From Mangrovimonas aestuarii (GTDB taxonomy: Bacteria > Bacteroidota > Bacteroidia > Flavobacteriales > Flavobacteriaceae): a DNA stretch of 64,000 nucleotides. Made by a program: the position numbers and the translations under genes. The stretch spans positions 372,001-436,000 of the forward strand of contig NZ_JARACK010000001.1 in the NCBI RefSeq assembly GCF_028767185.1. The letters run 5' to 3'. Below, piece after piece: positions 26,800 to 36,809 of the stretch; position 1 is the first letter of the stretch; the number at the start of each line of letters is the position of its first letter. Below the pieces are notes generated by a model. That model did no database searches. It was not told the origin of the DNA and saw nothing but the letters and a program-made list of their open reading frames with translations.

Positions 26800-27143
26800 T
26801 ATTTGTGCTTATACCACACTTTTTGCCACTCCCTTCTCAAGATCAAAAATGAAACTTGAGCAGAAAGCCCAACCGTATCACTACCATCCAATTGCTTAAT
26901 TTGGGATTCTGATACATCTATTATATAAAGAAGGTTAAGGTATTCACCAAACTTATATTGAATAAGATTGAACACTACTTCGTGAAGTTGCTTCTTTAAC
27001 TCATCGGGAGAAATAGATTCACTAAACTCCAAGTCGATATTGGCAAGCAAAAAATCTTTATTAAGCTGAAAAACCAACTTTGAATAAAGATCAAGTTCAT
27101 TTGCCTGAACAACAAGCTCATTAAACGAACCCGGCAACTGCAT
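26796..27143 (-). CDS. Conserved hypothetical protein downstream of the prenyl synthase
   Basis: 115 residues, soluble, no signal peptide. Mixed helix and strand with several acidic residues; no motif that I recognise. Its ATG overlaps the prenyl synthase stop by one base (TAATG), so it is translationally coupled to that gene. The 3' end overlaps the convergent barrel gene by 4 bp. Function unknown. Confidence 0.65.
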   Translation of the reverse strand: MQLPGSFNELVVQANELDLYSKLVFQLNKDFLLANIDLEFSESISPDELKKQLHEVVFNLIQYKFGEYLNLLYIIDVSESQIKQLDGSDTVGLSAQVSFLILRREWQKVWYKHKY

Positions 27144-28117
27144 TATACCTCTCGATTCATTAATTGTTCACCAAACGCAATAAGCTTCGCTTTGTTCTCT
27201 GGCAAAATATCCAATGTTTCAAGTATAGAAAATGCTTTATTGGTATAATTTACAATCTCTTGCTTGGTAGCCTCGGCCGCCCCACTGTTCACAAAAAACT
27301 CTTTTACGCTCTCTATCTTTTCAGACTGGTCATCTGGTACCAAGCTGTACAAGTGTCTTAACTCATTAGATTCATCTTCACTGGAGAACTCCAAAGACTT
27401 TATATATAGATAAGTTTTCTTGTTTTCAATAATATCACCACCAACTTGTTTCCCAAACGCTTCCGGATCACCAAAGGCATCTAAATAATCATCCTGCAAC
27501 TGAAATGCTACACCTAAAAATTTGCCAAAATCGTAAATAGCCTGTTGGTCGTTTTCAGATGCTTGAGCTACAATAGCTCCCATTTTCATGGCAGCACCAA
27601 CCAAAACAGCCGTTTTATACTCAATCATTTTTAGATACTCTTCAACAGAAACATCATCTCTACTCTCGAAGTCCATATCGAACTGCTGCCCTTCACAAAC
27701 CTCCAAGGCTGTTTTACTGAAAAGCTGAGCCAACAACTTAAAGGTATTAGCTTCATAATTTTCAAACAGTTGATAAGCCATGATCAACATTGCATCACCA
27801 GATAGAATACCTGTATTAATATCCCACTTCTCATGCACGGTTTTTTTACCTCGACGCAACGGAGCATCATCCATAATATCGTCATGAATCAACGAAAAAT
27901 TATGAAACATCTCAATACTCAATGCCGCATTCATCGCTTTATTAAAGTCACAGTTAAAAACCTCTGCCGCCATTAAAGTCAACACTGGTCGCAATCGTTT
28001 CCCTCCAAGATGAAGAATGTATTCTACTGGTTCATAAAGCGACTTTGGAGTTCTGTCAATATTGAATTCTTGCAGATAATTAGCAAATGCTTTTTGGTAA
28101 TATGAAGTTGTTTGCAT
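27143..28117 (-). CDS. Polyprenyl diphosphate synthase (trans, all-E type)
   Basis: 324 residues. Condenses isopentenyl diphosphate units onto an allylic diphosphate; in the cytosol it feeds quinones, carotenoids or cell-wall carriers. The first Asp-rich motif is DDIMDD (Asp79, Asp80, Asp83) with downstream RRG, and the second is DDYLD near 205. GGKRLRP (38-44) binds the diphosphate. I start at the ATG at 28117. A tandem repeat (MQTTT then MQTTS) gives another ATG at 28132, but a -7 box (28137-28144) leaves no room for a leader there. Product chain length cannot be read from sequence. Confidence 0.9.
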   Translation of the reverse strand: MQTTSYYQKAFANYLQEFNIDRTPKSLYEPVEYILHLGGKRLRPVLTLMAAEVFNCDFNKAMNAALSIEMFHNFSLIHDDIMDDAPLRRGKKTVHEKWDINTGILSGDAMLIMAYQLFENYEANTFKLLAQLFSKTALEVCEGQQFDMDFESRDDVSVEEYLKMIEYKTAVLVGAAMKMGAIVAQASENDQQAIYDFGKFLGVAFQLQDDYLDAFGDPEAFGKQVGGDIIENKKTYLYIKSLEFSSEDESNELRHLYSLVPDDQSEKIESVKEFFVNSGAAEATKQEIVNYTNKAFSILETLDILPENKAKLIAFGEQLMNREV

Positions 28118-28136
28118 GGTTGTTGTTTGCATGCCG

Positions 28137-28144
28137 CAAAAATA
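28137..28144 (-). promoter_or_regulatory. -7 box for the prenyl synthase operon
   Basis: TATTTTTG on the minus strand, with a TTG 21 nt upstream (28168-28166). The predicted start near 28131 supports the ATG at 28117. Confidence 0.55.
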
Positions 28145-28202
28145 GTGCAAATCAATTTACAAACACAACCTACACAAACTAAATGTTAATATTTCCAAAA
28201 AA

Positions 28203-28246
28203 CGACGGAAACTTTTTTTGTTTTTAAAGTTTCCGTTGTAATTTTG
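28203..28246 (+). promoter_or_regulatory. TetR operator overlapping the promoter of the efflux operon
   Basis: A perfect 11-bp inverted repeat, ACGGAAACTTT (28205-28215) with AAAGTTTCCGT (28226-28236), has a 10-nt spacer. It spans the TTG (28218-28220) and stops just before a perfect TAATTTTG (28239-28246), 18 nt apart. A repressor bound here would block RNA polymerase. The tetR ATG is 8 nt after the -7 box. Confidence 0.8.
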
Positions 28247-28254
28247 CCGCGATT

Positions 28255-28878
28255 ATGAAAGAAAAGATATTACAACACGCATCTGAGATGTTTTTAACCT
28301 ACGGTTTTAAAAGCGTCACTATGGACGATATAGCCAACGGAATAGGCATCTCTAAAAAAACAATTTACCAACATTTCGATAACAAAACGAAATTGGTAGA
28401 AGCAACCACGAACTATATAATGGATAACATTTCATGTGGTATTGACCAGATATGTGAAATGGACAAAAATCCAATTGAAGAGATTTTTGAAATAAAAAAG
28501 TTCGTAGCTAACAACCTTAAAGACGAAAAATCGTCTCCTGCTCATCAACTTCAAAAGTATTACCCTAAGATCTTTAAAACGATTAAGGAAAAGCAGTTTG
28601 AAAAAATGAAGGAGTGCGTCATACATAACTTAAATCGTGGACTAGAAAAACAACTCTATAGAGATTCTATTCAAGTTGAGTTTATTTCAAGGTTGTACTT
28701 CAACAATATGATGGCTTTAAAAGACAATGATCTTTATCCACAGACTCAGTTTTCAATAAAATTTCTAATGGAGAATTATTTGGAGTACCACCTTCGTGGT
28801 ATTTGCACTCCAAAAGGACTTGAAACCTTAAACCAAATATTAATCAATAATAAATCAGAAGAAGAAAAAATCAGCTAA
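28255..28878 (+). CDS. TetR family transcriptional repressor
   Basis: 207 residues. The N-terminal TetR helix-turn-helix (about 4-50) contains MTMDDIANGIGISKKTIYQHFDNK-like sequence (GISKKTIYQHF at 31-41). The C-terminal ligand-binding part is diverged, as is normal. It is the first gene of a four-gene operon with tolC, adaptor and RND pump, and its promoter carries a near-perfect palindrome. It probably represses itself and the pump until a ligand binds. Its stop overlaps the tolC start (TAATG). The ligand is unknown. Confidence 0.92.
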   Translation: MKEKILQHASEMFLTYGFKSVTMDDIANGIGISKKTIYQHFDNKTKLVEATTNYIMDNISCGIDQICEMDKNPIEEIFEIKKFVANNLKDEKSSPAHQLQKYYPKIFKTIKEKQFEKMKECVIHNLNRGLEKQLYRDSIQVEFISRLYFNNMMALKDNDLYPQTQFSIKFLMENYLEYHLRGICTPKGLETLNQILINNKSEEEKIS

Positions 28879-30224
28879 TGAAAAAATCGCTAATTCGTGG
28901 ATTGTTTTTGTTGTTCGGAATAACAACTATGGCTCAGGATATTCCTGAAAAAATGAGCCTGCAGGAAGCAATAAACTTTGCTCTTGAAAATAACAGACAC
29001 GCAAAAAATGCATCTCTTGATATTGATGCTGCTGAAAAGCAAAAATGGGAGGTTACCGCCACAGGGCTACCTCAACTTAATGCCAATGTTGATTACCAAC
29101 ACTGGCTTAAACAACAAGTATCGTTAATTCCTGCTGAAGCTTTTGGAGGTGAACCAGGTGACTTTGAAGAAGTTGTATTCGGAACTAAGCACAATATGGC
29201 GGCTACAGCAACACTTTCTCAGTTAATTTTTGATGGTTCTTATATTGTTGGTTTGCAATCAGCAAAAGTGTTCTTGGAAATCTCCAAAAATGCTAAAGTA
29301 AAAACCGATTTAGACGTCCGTGAAACCGTTATCAATGCTTACGGTAACGTACTTCTAGCCGAAGAAACAGTGAATATTCTTGAGCGCAACATAAGTGTTG
29401 TTGATAAGAACCTTAAAGAAACCATTAAAATTTACGAAAACGGACTAGAGGAAGAAGAAAGTGTGGAGCAATTGGAGATTACACTTTCCGGTCTAAAAAG
29501 TAGTCTCAATAATTCGGAACGATTAAGGAAACTTGCTTACCAAATGCTAAACATAGCATTAGGTATAGATTATAATGAATCCATAACCCTAACCGATGAT
29601 CTGGAAATACTTTCAGAAAGAAATATGGATTTAACAATGATGCAAGACTCCGACGAAAATGTAGAAAACACTATTGAATATAGAATTGCATCCAATGAAA
29701 AAAGGTCTAAAGAATTATTGGTAAAACTTGCAAAAAGCAACGCCCTACCGAGTCTCAGTGCCTTTATTAATGGAGCATACAATGGTTTCAGTGATAACTT
29801 CTCCTTTTTGGATGGAGACCAACGTTGGTTCGGGTCTTCTCTTTTGGGTGTTAGTTTAAATATTCCAATTTTTAGCTCTTTGGGCAGAAGCGCTGCTACA
29901 CAACGCGCAAAAATTGATTTGGACAAAGCCGAAATACAACTAACAGAAGTTGAACAGCAGTTAAAACTCCAAATCGCCAATGCCAGAAGTGAATATCAAT
30001 TCGCTGTAGAAGATTACCAAAACAAAAAACTAAACCTTGAATTGGCAGAACGCATTGAGCTAAAAAACCAAACCAAATTTTTTGAGGGCATTGGCACTAG
30101 TTTCGATTTAAGGCAAGCGCAACTACAGCTTTATACCGCACAAAAAGACTATTTAGTTGCCATGTTGGATATCATCAACAAAAAAGCAGCTCTTGAAACA
30201 ATTTTAAATACAGTTAATTATTAA
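28878..30224 (+). CDS. TolC family outer-membrane efflux protein
   Basis: 448 residues. Signal peptide about 1-19 (ending TTMAQ). Two long helical-barrel repeats (about 22-225 and 250-440) with the characteristic EETVNILERNISVVDKNLKETI helix and the barrel strands around YQHWLKQQVSLIP and GAYNGFSDNFSFLDGD. It forms the exit channel for the RND pump encoded downstream. Coupled to tetR by a 1-bp overlap and followed by the adaptor gene 25 bp later. Confidence 0.9.
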   Translation: MKKSLIRGLFLLFGITTMAQDIPEKMSLQEAINFALENNRHAKNASLDIDAAEKQKWEVTATGLPQLNANVDYQHWLKQQVSLIPAEAFGGEPGDFEEVVFGTKHNMAATATLSQLIFDGSYIVGLQSAKVFLEISKNAKVKTDLDVRETVINAYGNVLLAEETVNILERNISVVDKNLKETIKIYENGLEEEESVEQLEITLSGLKSSLNNSERLRKLAYQMLNIALGIDYNESITLTDDLEILSERNMDLTMMQDSDENVENTIEYRIASNEKRSKELLVKLAKSNALPSLSAFINGAYNGFSDNFSFLDGDQRWFGSSLLGVSLNIPIFSSLGRSAATQRAKIDLDKAEIQLTEVEQQLKLQIANARSEYQFAVEDYQNKKLNLELAERIELKNQTKFFEGIGTSFDLRQAQLQLYTAQKDYLVAMLDIINKKAALETILNTVNY

Positions 30225-30249
30225 TCATACCGTAAAAAAAACCATATAA

Positions 30250-31419
30250 ATGAAAACTTTTTATTCCATCATATTAGCCTCTCTTCTACTCACTTCATGT
30301 GGTGAGGGAAAGAAAAAATCTATTGAAGAAATTATAGATGGAGGCGATTTGGCAAAAATTCGTGAAAAGAGAACAGAAATAGTTGCACAACAACAAGAGG
30401 TAGAAGCAAAACTTCAGCAACTTGATAAGGCTATTTCAGAGCTTGACACTATTAAAAGACTTCCTTTAGTAACAACCTTTAAGGCTAAACAAGAAACTTT
30501 CGATCACTTTTTGGAATTACAAGGAAACGTTACTACCAAACAAAACTTGGTAATACACCCAGAAATGGCGGGTATTCTTCAAAATGTATACGTAAAAGAA
30601 GGTGATTTTGTAAACAAAGGACAGTTATTAGCTAAAATAGACGACGGTGGCCTAAGCCAACAATTATCTCAATTGGAAATTCAAAAGGAGCTAGCTAAAA
30701 CTACTTTCGAGAGACAAGCCAGACTTTGGGAACAAAAAATAGGAAGTGAAATTCAGTACCTTCAGGCTAAATCCAGCTATGAAGCACAACAAAAAGCTGT
30801 TAAACAACTTAGAAGCCAATTGGACAAAACCGAAGTAAGAGCTCCTTTTTCTGGTGTAATTGATGATGTAATTACAGAACAAGGTAGTGTTGTGTCTCCA
30901 GGTCAGTCAGAACTCATACGTATTGTAAACTTGAGCAATATGTACATTGAAACAGATGTTCCAGAACGTCATATAAAAAATGTTATTCCTGGCAAGAAAG
31001 TAAAAGTAGAATTTCCTGTCTTAGGAGAATCTATAGATGCAACAATAAGACAAGCTGGTAACTACATCAATCCAGCAAACCGTACATTTAAAATAGAGGT
31101 TGCAGTGCCAAACAAGAACAAGGCTATCAAGCCTAACTTAACGGCCAAACTAAAAATTAACGACTACACTAACAATAAGGCGCTTTTAGTTCCTCAAAGT
31201 ATTATTTCAGAAAATGCAAATGGCGAGCAATACATCTACGTTGTGGATAGCTTAAATGGGGACAATGAAGGAGTTGCCAGAAAAATGATCGTAAAAACGG
31301 GACTGGTTCAAGGTGATGTAATCGAAATATTAAATGGCCTACATGACGGTATTGAAATTATTCAAGAAGGAGCTAGAAGTGTGAAGGATGGACAAACAGT
31401 AAAAATCATCAACTATTAA
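30250..31419 (+). CDS. RND efflux periplasmic adaptor (HlyD/MFP family) lipoprotein
   Basis: 389 residues. Lipoprotein signal with lipobox LLTSC and Cys17 as anchor. A short coiled coil (35-70, AQQQEVEAKLQQLDKAI) precedes the adaptor core: lipoyl half-motifs around HPEMAGILQNVYVKEGDFVNKGQ and VRAPFSGVIDDVITEQGSVV, an alpha-hairpin between them, then beta-barrel and membrane-proximal domains. It links the pump to the TolC channel. The lipid anchor fixes it to the inner membrane. Third gene of the operon, 9 bp before the pump gene. Confidence 0.92.
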   Translation: MKTFYSIILASLLLTSCGEGKKKSIEEIIDGGDLAKIREKRTEIVAQQQEVEAKLQQLDKAISELDTIKRLPLVTTFKAKQETFDHFLELQGNVTTKQNLVIHPEMAGILQNVYVKEGDFVNKGQLLAKIDDGGLSQQLSQLEIQKELAKTTFERQARLWEQKIGSEIQYLQAKSSYEAQQKAVKQLRSQLDKTEVRAPFSGVIDDVITEQGSVVSPGQSELIRIVNLSNMYIETDVPERHIKNVIPGKKVKVEFPVLGESIDATIRQAGNYINPANRTFKIEVAVPNKNKAIKPNLTAKLKINDYTNNKALLVPQSIISENANGEQYIYVVDSLNGDNEGVARKMIVKTGLVQGDVIEILNGLHDGIEIIQEGARSVKDGQTVKIINY

Positions 31420-31428
31420 TCCCTAAAC

Positions 31429-34400
31429 ATGAGCGATAAACAAAAACAAGTCGATAAGGAATTTGGCTTATCTACATGGGCCATCAACAACAAAACCACC
31501 ATTTATGTGATGATGGTTATGGTTTTGTTCCTAGGGGTTTCAGCATACTTTGCCATGCCTCGAGAGAACTTCCCAGAGATAAAGGAAACCAAAATATACA
31601 TTAGTTCACTTTTCCCAGGTAACACAGCCGAAGATATTGAAAAGTTAATAACAGACCCACTTGAGGATAAACTTAAGAACGTAAGCAATGTTGTGGAAAT
31701 CACATCAACGTCTCAGGAAGATTACTCTATGGTAATTGTAGAATTTGATGAGAATATTACTGTTGACCAAGCTAAACAAAAAGTAAAGGACGAAATAGAC
31801 TCCGAAACTTCAAGTGAAGATTGGCCTATCTTTAACAACGCTAAAGTGGAACCAACGGTATTCGACCTCAACCTTTCTGAGGAAATGCCTATTCTTAACA
31901 TTAACATATCTGGTGACTATCCAGTGGATAAACTAAAAGATTTTGGAGAATATCTTCAAGATGAAATAGAAGATCTTGCTGAAATAAAACAAGTAGACAT
32001 CCGTGGTGCTCAAGACAAAGAGGTTGAAGTTGCCGTAGACATTTACAAAATGATGGCGGCTCAGGTAAGTTTCGATGATGTTATTGGAGCAATTAACGGA
32101 GGTAACGTTACGATGTCTGCAGGTAATTTAATTACCAGTGGTCAACGTAGAACTATTAGGGTTTTAGGTGAAATTGAGAAGCCTGAGGAACTAAAAAACT
32201 TTGTAATCAAGTCTGAACATAACAATCCTATTTACCTAAAGGATATTGCCACGGTTACTTTCAAAGAAAAAGATCGCACCACTTATGCTCGCGAATTCGG
32301 TCATCGCGTTGTGATGCTAGACGTTAAAAAACGTGCTGGTAAAAACATGGTGGCTGCCGCAGAGCAAATTCAAGAAATCGTAGAGCATGCCAAAGAAAAT
32401 ATATTTCCAAAAGATCTAACTATTACAATTGCCAACGACCAATCTTCGGTTACAATTGGCCAAGTTGACGATTTAGTTAACAACATCATCTTTGGGGTAA
32501 TATTAGTGGTTACCGTATTAATGTTCTTTTTAGGATTTAAAAATGCGGTTTTCGTAGGGTTTGCCATCCCAATGTCCATGTTCATGTCGTTAATGTTGCT
32601 TAACTTATTTGGTTACACATTAAACACCATGATTCTCTTTGGACTGATTATGGGACTTGGTATGTTGGTAGACAACGGTATTGTTGTTGTTGAAAACGTT
32701 TACCGTTTAATGGATGAAGAAGGGATGAGTCGTGTTGAAGCTGCCAAGAAAGGTATTGGAGAGATCGCCTTTCCTATTATTATTTCAACTGCTACTACTG
32801 TAGCTGCTTTTATACCTTTGGGGTTATGGCCAGGAGTAATGGGGCAATTTATGATTATACTTCCTATTACACTTTCTACAGTACTGGGTTCTTCGTTATT
32901 CGTTGCAATTTTCTTTAACTCGGTGTTAGTGTCTCAATTCATGAGTACGGAAGATAAGGACATGCCTTTAAAACGAATAATTACCATCACCGTAATAATG
33001 GCAATCCTTGGTCTTTTGGTATTCATTTTTGGAGGCGAATACAGAGCGCTTGGAAGCTTAATGTTGTTCACAACTATTATGCTGTGGGTATACAGATTGG
33101 TTTTAAGGAAAATGGCTAACCATTTCCAAACAAAAGTCTTGACAAGACTTGAAAACTGGTACGAAGGAAGCCTTAAAAAGGCTCTTACTGGAAAACGACC
33201 TTATGCCATTGTAATAGGAACATTCGCTTTGCTAATTATCGCTTTCATGACTTTTGGCTGGTCACTAGGAACCCAAAGAACGAAAGTTGAATTTTTCCCA
33301 GACAACAAACCAAACCAGATTATTGTCTATATAGAATATCCTCAAGGTACTGACATTGAAAAAACAAATGCTATTACTAAGGAAATTGAGGAACGTGTCT
33401 ACAAGGTACTTGACGAAGACACTTATAAAGATGGCGATTACAACTTCATGGTAGAAAGTGCCGTTTCTCAAGTTGGAGAGGGTGCTGGTAATCCACAAAC
33501 TGATGGAGGCTCTACTGCAGAAATGCCACATAAAGCAAAAATCACTGCTTCCATGAGAGAGTACAAATACCGACGTGGAAAAGACAGTGAATTACTGAGA
33601 CAGAAAGTTCAAAAAGCATTGGCAGGTATTTACCCTGGAGTTTTAATATCTGTTGAAAAAGACCAAAATGGACCACCAGCAGGACCTCCTATTAACATAG
33701 AAATTGAAGGTGAAGACTATGTGGAATTAATCAATACAGCTGAGAAAATGCGAGATTATATAAACTCGAAAAGCATTCCAGGTATTGATGAGCTCAAAAT
33801 AGACGTAAACAAAGACAAGCCTAGCATGCAGGTTATTGTAGACCGTGAAAAGGCTGGAGAACTGGGCGTTAGTGCAGGGCAAGTTGGAAATCAACTACGC
33901 AACTCCATTTTTGGAGCCAAAGCAGGAATTTACAAGGAGTCTGGTGATGATTATGATATCTACGTTCGTTTCAATGAAGACTATCGTTATAGCCCAAGTG
34001 CAATCTTCAACCAAAAGATTACATTTAGAGATATGGCTTCGGGTAAAATCAAGGAAATCCCAGTATCAACCCTTACCGAACACTCTAACTCATCTGGGTT
34101 TAGCGCTATTAAGCACAAGGATGTAAAACGTGTAGTAACTGTTTACTCTGCTTTATCTCCTGGATTTACAGATGCTGGTGCTATTGTTGCTCAAATTCAA
34201 AATGAGATGGAAGAGTTCAATGACATGCCAAAGAATGTCAAAGTAGACTATACCGGTCAAATCGAAGAACAAAACAAACAAATGGCATTTTTGGTAGGTG
34301 CGTTTTTCACTGGACTAGGTTTAATATTCTTTATCCTGATCTTCCAATTCAACTCCATTTCCAAACCAGCGATTATAATGCTAGCAATATTCTTGAGCTT

Positions 34401-34911
34401 CATAGGTGTATTTGGAGGATTGGTTATTACTGCAAGACCTTTCGTTATTATGATGACTATGATGGGTATTATATCTCTAGCAGGTATTGTCGTAAACAAT
34501 GGTGTGGTACTTCTGGATTATGCTCAGCTTCTCATCGACAGAAAAAAAATTGAAATGGGACTTGGCGAAGACGAATATCTTACAAAATCTGAACTATTCG
34601 ACTGTATTGTAAAAGCCGGTAGAGCACGTTTACGACCTGTATTGTTAACTGCAATTACTACTATTTTGGGATTAGTACCGTTAGCTATAGGTTTCAACTT
34701 TAACTTCTTCACCTTATTTGATAAATTTAATGCTAACGTTTATTTTGGAGGTGACAACGTAATATTCTGGGGACCATTAGCATGGACCGTTATTTACGGA
34801 CTATTCATTGCAACATTCCTTACCTTAGTAGTAGTACCAGTACTATTCTTTTTGGTAACCCAATTTAAAATGTGGTTAAGAAGTAAAAAGGTTATTGATG
34901 TAGCAACCTAA
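31429..34911 (+). CDS. RND family multidrug efflux pump (AcrB-like)
   Basis: 1160 residues, longer than the usual 1030-1050. Twelve membrane helices in two groups; the first helix is near 20-40 and the second group closes with FLTLVVVPVLFFLV. The helix-4 proton relay is visible as GLGMLVDNGIVVVENV. Extra length comes partly from a cytoplasmic/helical stretch between the halves (about 500-600) and the long segment AHNFNFFTLFDKFNANV-like near 1085-1120. It exports drugs or small molecules using the proton gradient with the adjacent adaptor and TolC. The specificity is unknown. Confidence 0.93.
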   Translation: MSDKQKQVDKEFGLSTWAINNKTTIYVMMVMVLFLGVSAYFAMPRENFPEIKETKIYISSLFPGNTAEDIEKLITDPLEDKLKNVSNVVEITSTSQEDYSMVIVEFDENITVDQAKQKVKDEIDSETSSEDWPIFNNAKVEPTVFDLNLSEEMPILNINISGDYPVDKLKDFGEYLQDEIEDLAEIKQVDIRGAQDKEVEVAVDIYKMMAAQVSFDDVIGAINGGNVTMSAGNLITSGQRRTIRVLGEIEKPEELKNFVIKSEHNNPIYLKDIATVTFKEKDRTTYAREFGHRVVMLDVKKRAGKNMVAAAEQIQEIVEHAKENIFPKDLTITIANDQSSVTIGQVDDLVNNIIFGVILVVTVLMFFLGFKNAVFVGFAIPMSMFMSLMLLNLFGYTLNTMILFGLIMGLGMLVDNGIVVVENVYRLMDEEGMSRVEAAKKGIGEIAFPIIISTATTVAAFIPLGLWPGVMGQFMIILPITLSTVLGSSLFVAIFFNSVLVSQFMSTEDKDMPLKRIITITVIMAILGLLVFIFGGEYRALGSLMLFTTIMLWVYRLVLRKMANHFQTKVLTRLENWYEGSLKKALTGKRPYAIVIGTFALLIIAFMTFGWSLGTQRTKVEFFPDNKPNQIIVYIEYPQGTDIEKTNAITKEIEERVYKVLDEDTYKDGDYNFMVESAVSQVGEGAGNPQTDGGSTAEMPHKAKITASMREYKYRRGKDSELLRQKVQKALAGIYPGVLISVEKDQNGPPAGPPINIEIEGEDYVELINTAEKMRDYINSKSIPGIDELKIDVNKDKPSMQVIVDREKAGELGVSAGQVGNQLRNSIFGAKAGIYKESGDDYDIYVRFNEDYRYSPSAIFNQKITFRDMASGKIKEIPVSTLTEHSNSSGFSAIKHKDVKRVVTVYSALSPGFTDAGAIVAQIQNEMEEFNDMPKNVKVDYTGQIEEQNKQMAFLVGAFFTGLGLIFFILIFQFNSISKPAIIMLAIFLSFIGVFGGLVITARPFVIMMTMMGIISLAGIVVNNGVVLLDYAQLLIDRKKIEMGLGEDEYLTKSELFDCIVKAGRARLRPVLLTAITTILGLVPLAIGFNFNFFTLFDKFNANVYFGGDNVIFWGPLAWTVIYGLFIATFLTLVVVPVLFFLVTQFKMWLRSKKVIDVAT

Positions 34912-34928
34912 TCGAGATATTGAAATAC

Positions 34929-34962
34929 TAAAATCCGGAGCAGCAATGCTTCGGATTTTTTA
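34929..34962 (+). terminator. Terminator of the efflux operon
   Basis: AAAATCCGGAGCA and TGCTTCGGATTTT pair around GCAA with G-U pairs in the stem, followed by T-rich sequence. Confidence 0.8.
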
Positions 34963-34984
34963 TTTTATAATCATTTAACTTCAC

Positions 34985-34992
34985 TAAATTTG
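34985..34992 (+). promoter_or_regulatory. -7 box for aspS
   Basis: TAAATTTG matches TAnnTTTG; the ATG is 17 nt downstream. Confidence 0.65.
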
Positions 34993-35009
34993 CACTCTAA
35001 ATTTCAATT

Positions 35010-36764
35010 ATGTACAGAAGTCATACCTGTGGTGAATTAAGAGCATCACATATCAATACAGAAGTCACCCTATCTGGATGGGTTCAAAAGTCAAGAGATA
35101 AAGGATTTATGATTTGGGTAGATCTACGTGATCGTTACGGTATTACCCAACTAATTTTTGATGAGGAAAGAACCCCTAAAAACGTTTTTGAAACGGCAAA
35201 AACCCTTGGTCGTGAATTCGTAATTCAAATTACAGGAACTGTTATTGAGCGTGAATCAAAAAACAACAACATTCCTACCGGTGACATCGAAATATTGGTA
35301 ACTGACTTAAAAGTGCTTAACAGCGCAGAACTACCTCCATTCACCATTGAGGACAAAACCGATGGTGGCGAGGAATTGCGTATGCAATATCGCTACTTGG
35401 ATATTAGAAGAAATCCAGTTAAAAACAAATTAATCTTCCGCCATAAAGTTGCTCAAGAGGTACGTAACTACCTTTCTAAACAAGACTTCATTGAGGTAGA
35501 GACTCCATATTTAATAAAATCTACGCCAGAAGGTGCCCGCGACTTTGTAGTACCATCAAGAATGAACGAAGGTGAATTTTATGCTCTTCCACAGAGTCCA
35601 CAAACTTTTAAGCAATTGCTTATGGTTGGAGGCATGGATAAATACTTCCAGATTGTAAAGTGTTTTAGAGATGAAGATCTTCGTGCCGACAGGCAGCCAG
35701 AGTTTACTCAAATAGACTGTGAAATGGCTTTTGTTGAGCAAGAAGACATCTTAAACACATTCGAAGGCTTAACACGTCATCTATTAAAAGAGATTAACGG
35801 TGTTGAGATTGACACTTTCCCAAGAATGACTTATGATGATGCCATGCGCAAGTACGGTAACGACAAACCAGACATTCGTTTTGGAATGGAGTTTGGCGAG
35901 CTTAATGAAGTTGCTCAACACAAGAATTTTGGTGTTTTCAATAATGCCGAGTTGGTAGTTGGTATTGCCGTTCCTGGTGGAAACAGCTATACTCGTAAAG
36001 AAATAGACAAACTTATCGATTGGGTAAAGCGTCCACAAGTAGGTGCTTTAGGAATGGTTTATGTACGTTGTAATGAAGATGGCACTTATAAATCGTCTGT
36101 AGATAAATTCTACGACCAGGATGATTTAGCGAAATGGGCTGAAGCTACAAGTGCCAAGGCAGGAGACCTAATCTGTGTACTTTCTGGCGACAAAAATAAA
36201 GTAAGAGCACAACTTAGTGCATTACGTATGGAAATGGCAGAACGCTTAGGCTTGCGTAAAGCTGACGAATTCGCTCCACTCTGGGTTGTAGACTTTCCAT
36301 TATTGGAGTGGGATGAGGAAACTGAACGTTACCACGCTATGCACCACCCATTCACTTCTCCAAAACCTGGACAACTGGAACTTTTGGAAACCAACCCAGG
36401 TGCAGTTAAAGCCAATGCTTACGATTTAGTATTGAATGGTAACGAAATTGGAGGTGGTTCTATTCGTATTTTCGATAAAAAGACCCAAGCCTTAATGTTT
36501 GATTATTTAGGATTTACTCCTGAAGAAGCTAAAGCACAGTTCGGATTCCTTATGAATGCTTTTGAATACGGAGCACCTCCACATGGTGGAATTGCTTTTG
36601 GATTGGATAGATTGGTTGCTATTTTAGGTGGCCAGGAAACTATTCGTGATTTCATCGCATTCCCTAAAAACAATTCAGGTAGAGATGTTATGATAGACGC
36701 CCCTGCTCCTATCGACGATGAACAACTCAAAGAATTAAACTTAACACTTAACATTCAATCATAG
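35010..36764 (+). CDS. aspS: Aspartyl-tRNA synthetase
   Basis: 584 residues, bacterial AspRS size. OB-fold anticodon domain (about 5-105, [25 protein letters not shown]), catalytic core with motif 2 ([20 protein letters not shown]), the bacterial GAD insertion (about 285-405), and motif 3 ([28 protein letters not shown]). Both asnS and aspS are present in the window, so the indirect Asp-tRNA-Asn route is not required for asparagine. Monocistronic. Confidence 0.97.
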   Translation: MYRSHTCGELRASHINTEVTLSGWVQKSRDKGFMIWVDLRDRYGITQLIFDEERTPKNVFETAKTLGREFVIQITGTVIERESKNNNIPTGDIEILVTDLKVLNSAELPPFTIEDKTDGGEELRMQYRYLDIRRNPVKNKLIFRHKVAQEVRNYLSKQDFIEVETPYLIKSTPEGARDFVVPSRMNEGEFYALPQSPQTFKQLLMVGGMDKYFQIVKCFRDEDLRADRQPEFTQIDCEMAFVEQEDILNTFEGLTRHLLKEINGVEIDTFPRMTYDDAMRKYGNDKPDIRFGMEFGELNEVAQHKNFGVFNNAELVVGIAVPGGNSYTRKEIDKLIDWVKRPQVGALGMVYVRCNEDGTYKSSVDKFYDQDDLAKWAEATSAKAGDLICVLSGDKNKVRAQLSALRMEMAERLGLRKADEFAPLWVVDFPLLEWDEETERYHAMHHPFTSPKPGQLELLETNPGAVKANAYDLVLNGNEIGGGSIRIFDKKTQALMFDYLGFTPEEAKAQFGFLMNAFEYGAPPHGGIAFGLDRLVAILGGQETIRDFIAFPKNNSGRDVMIDAPAPIDDEQLKELNLTLNIQS

Positions 36765-36768
36765 TTAT

Positions 36769-36796
36769 TAAATCCTGCTTTTTGCAGGATTTTTTA
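36769..36796 (+). terminator. Terminator after aspS
   Basis: AAATCCTGC (36770-36778) pairs with GCAGGATTT (36784-36792) around five T, followed by TTTT. Confidence 0.88.
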
Positions 36797-36809
36797 ATAG
36801 CTTTAAGTT

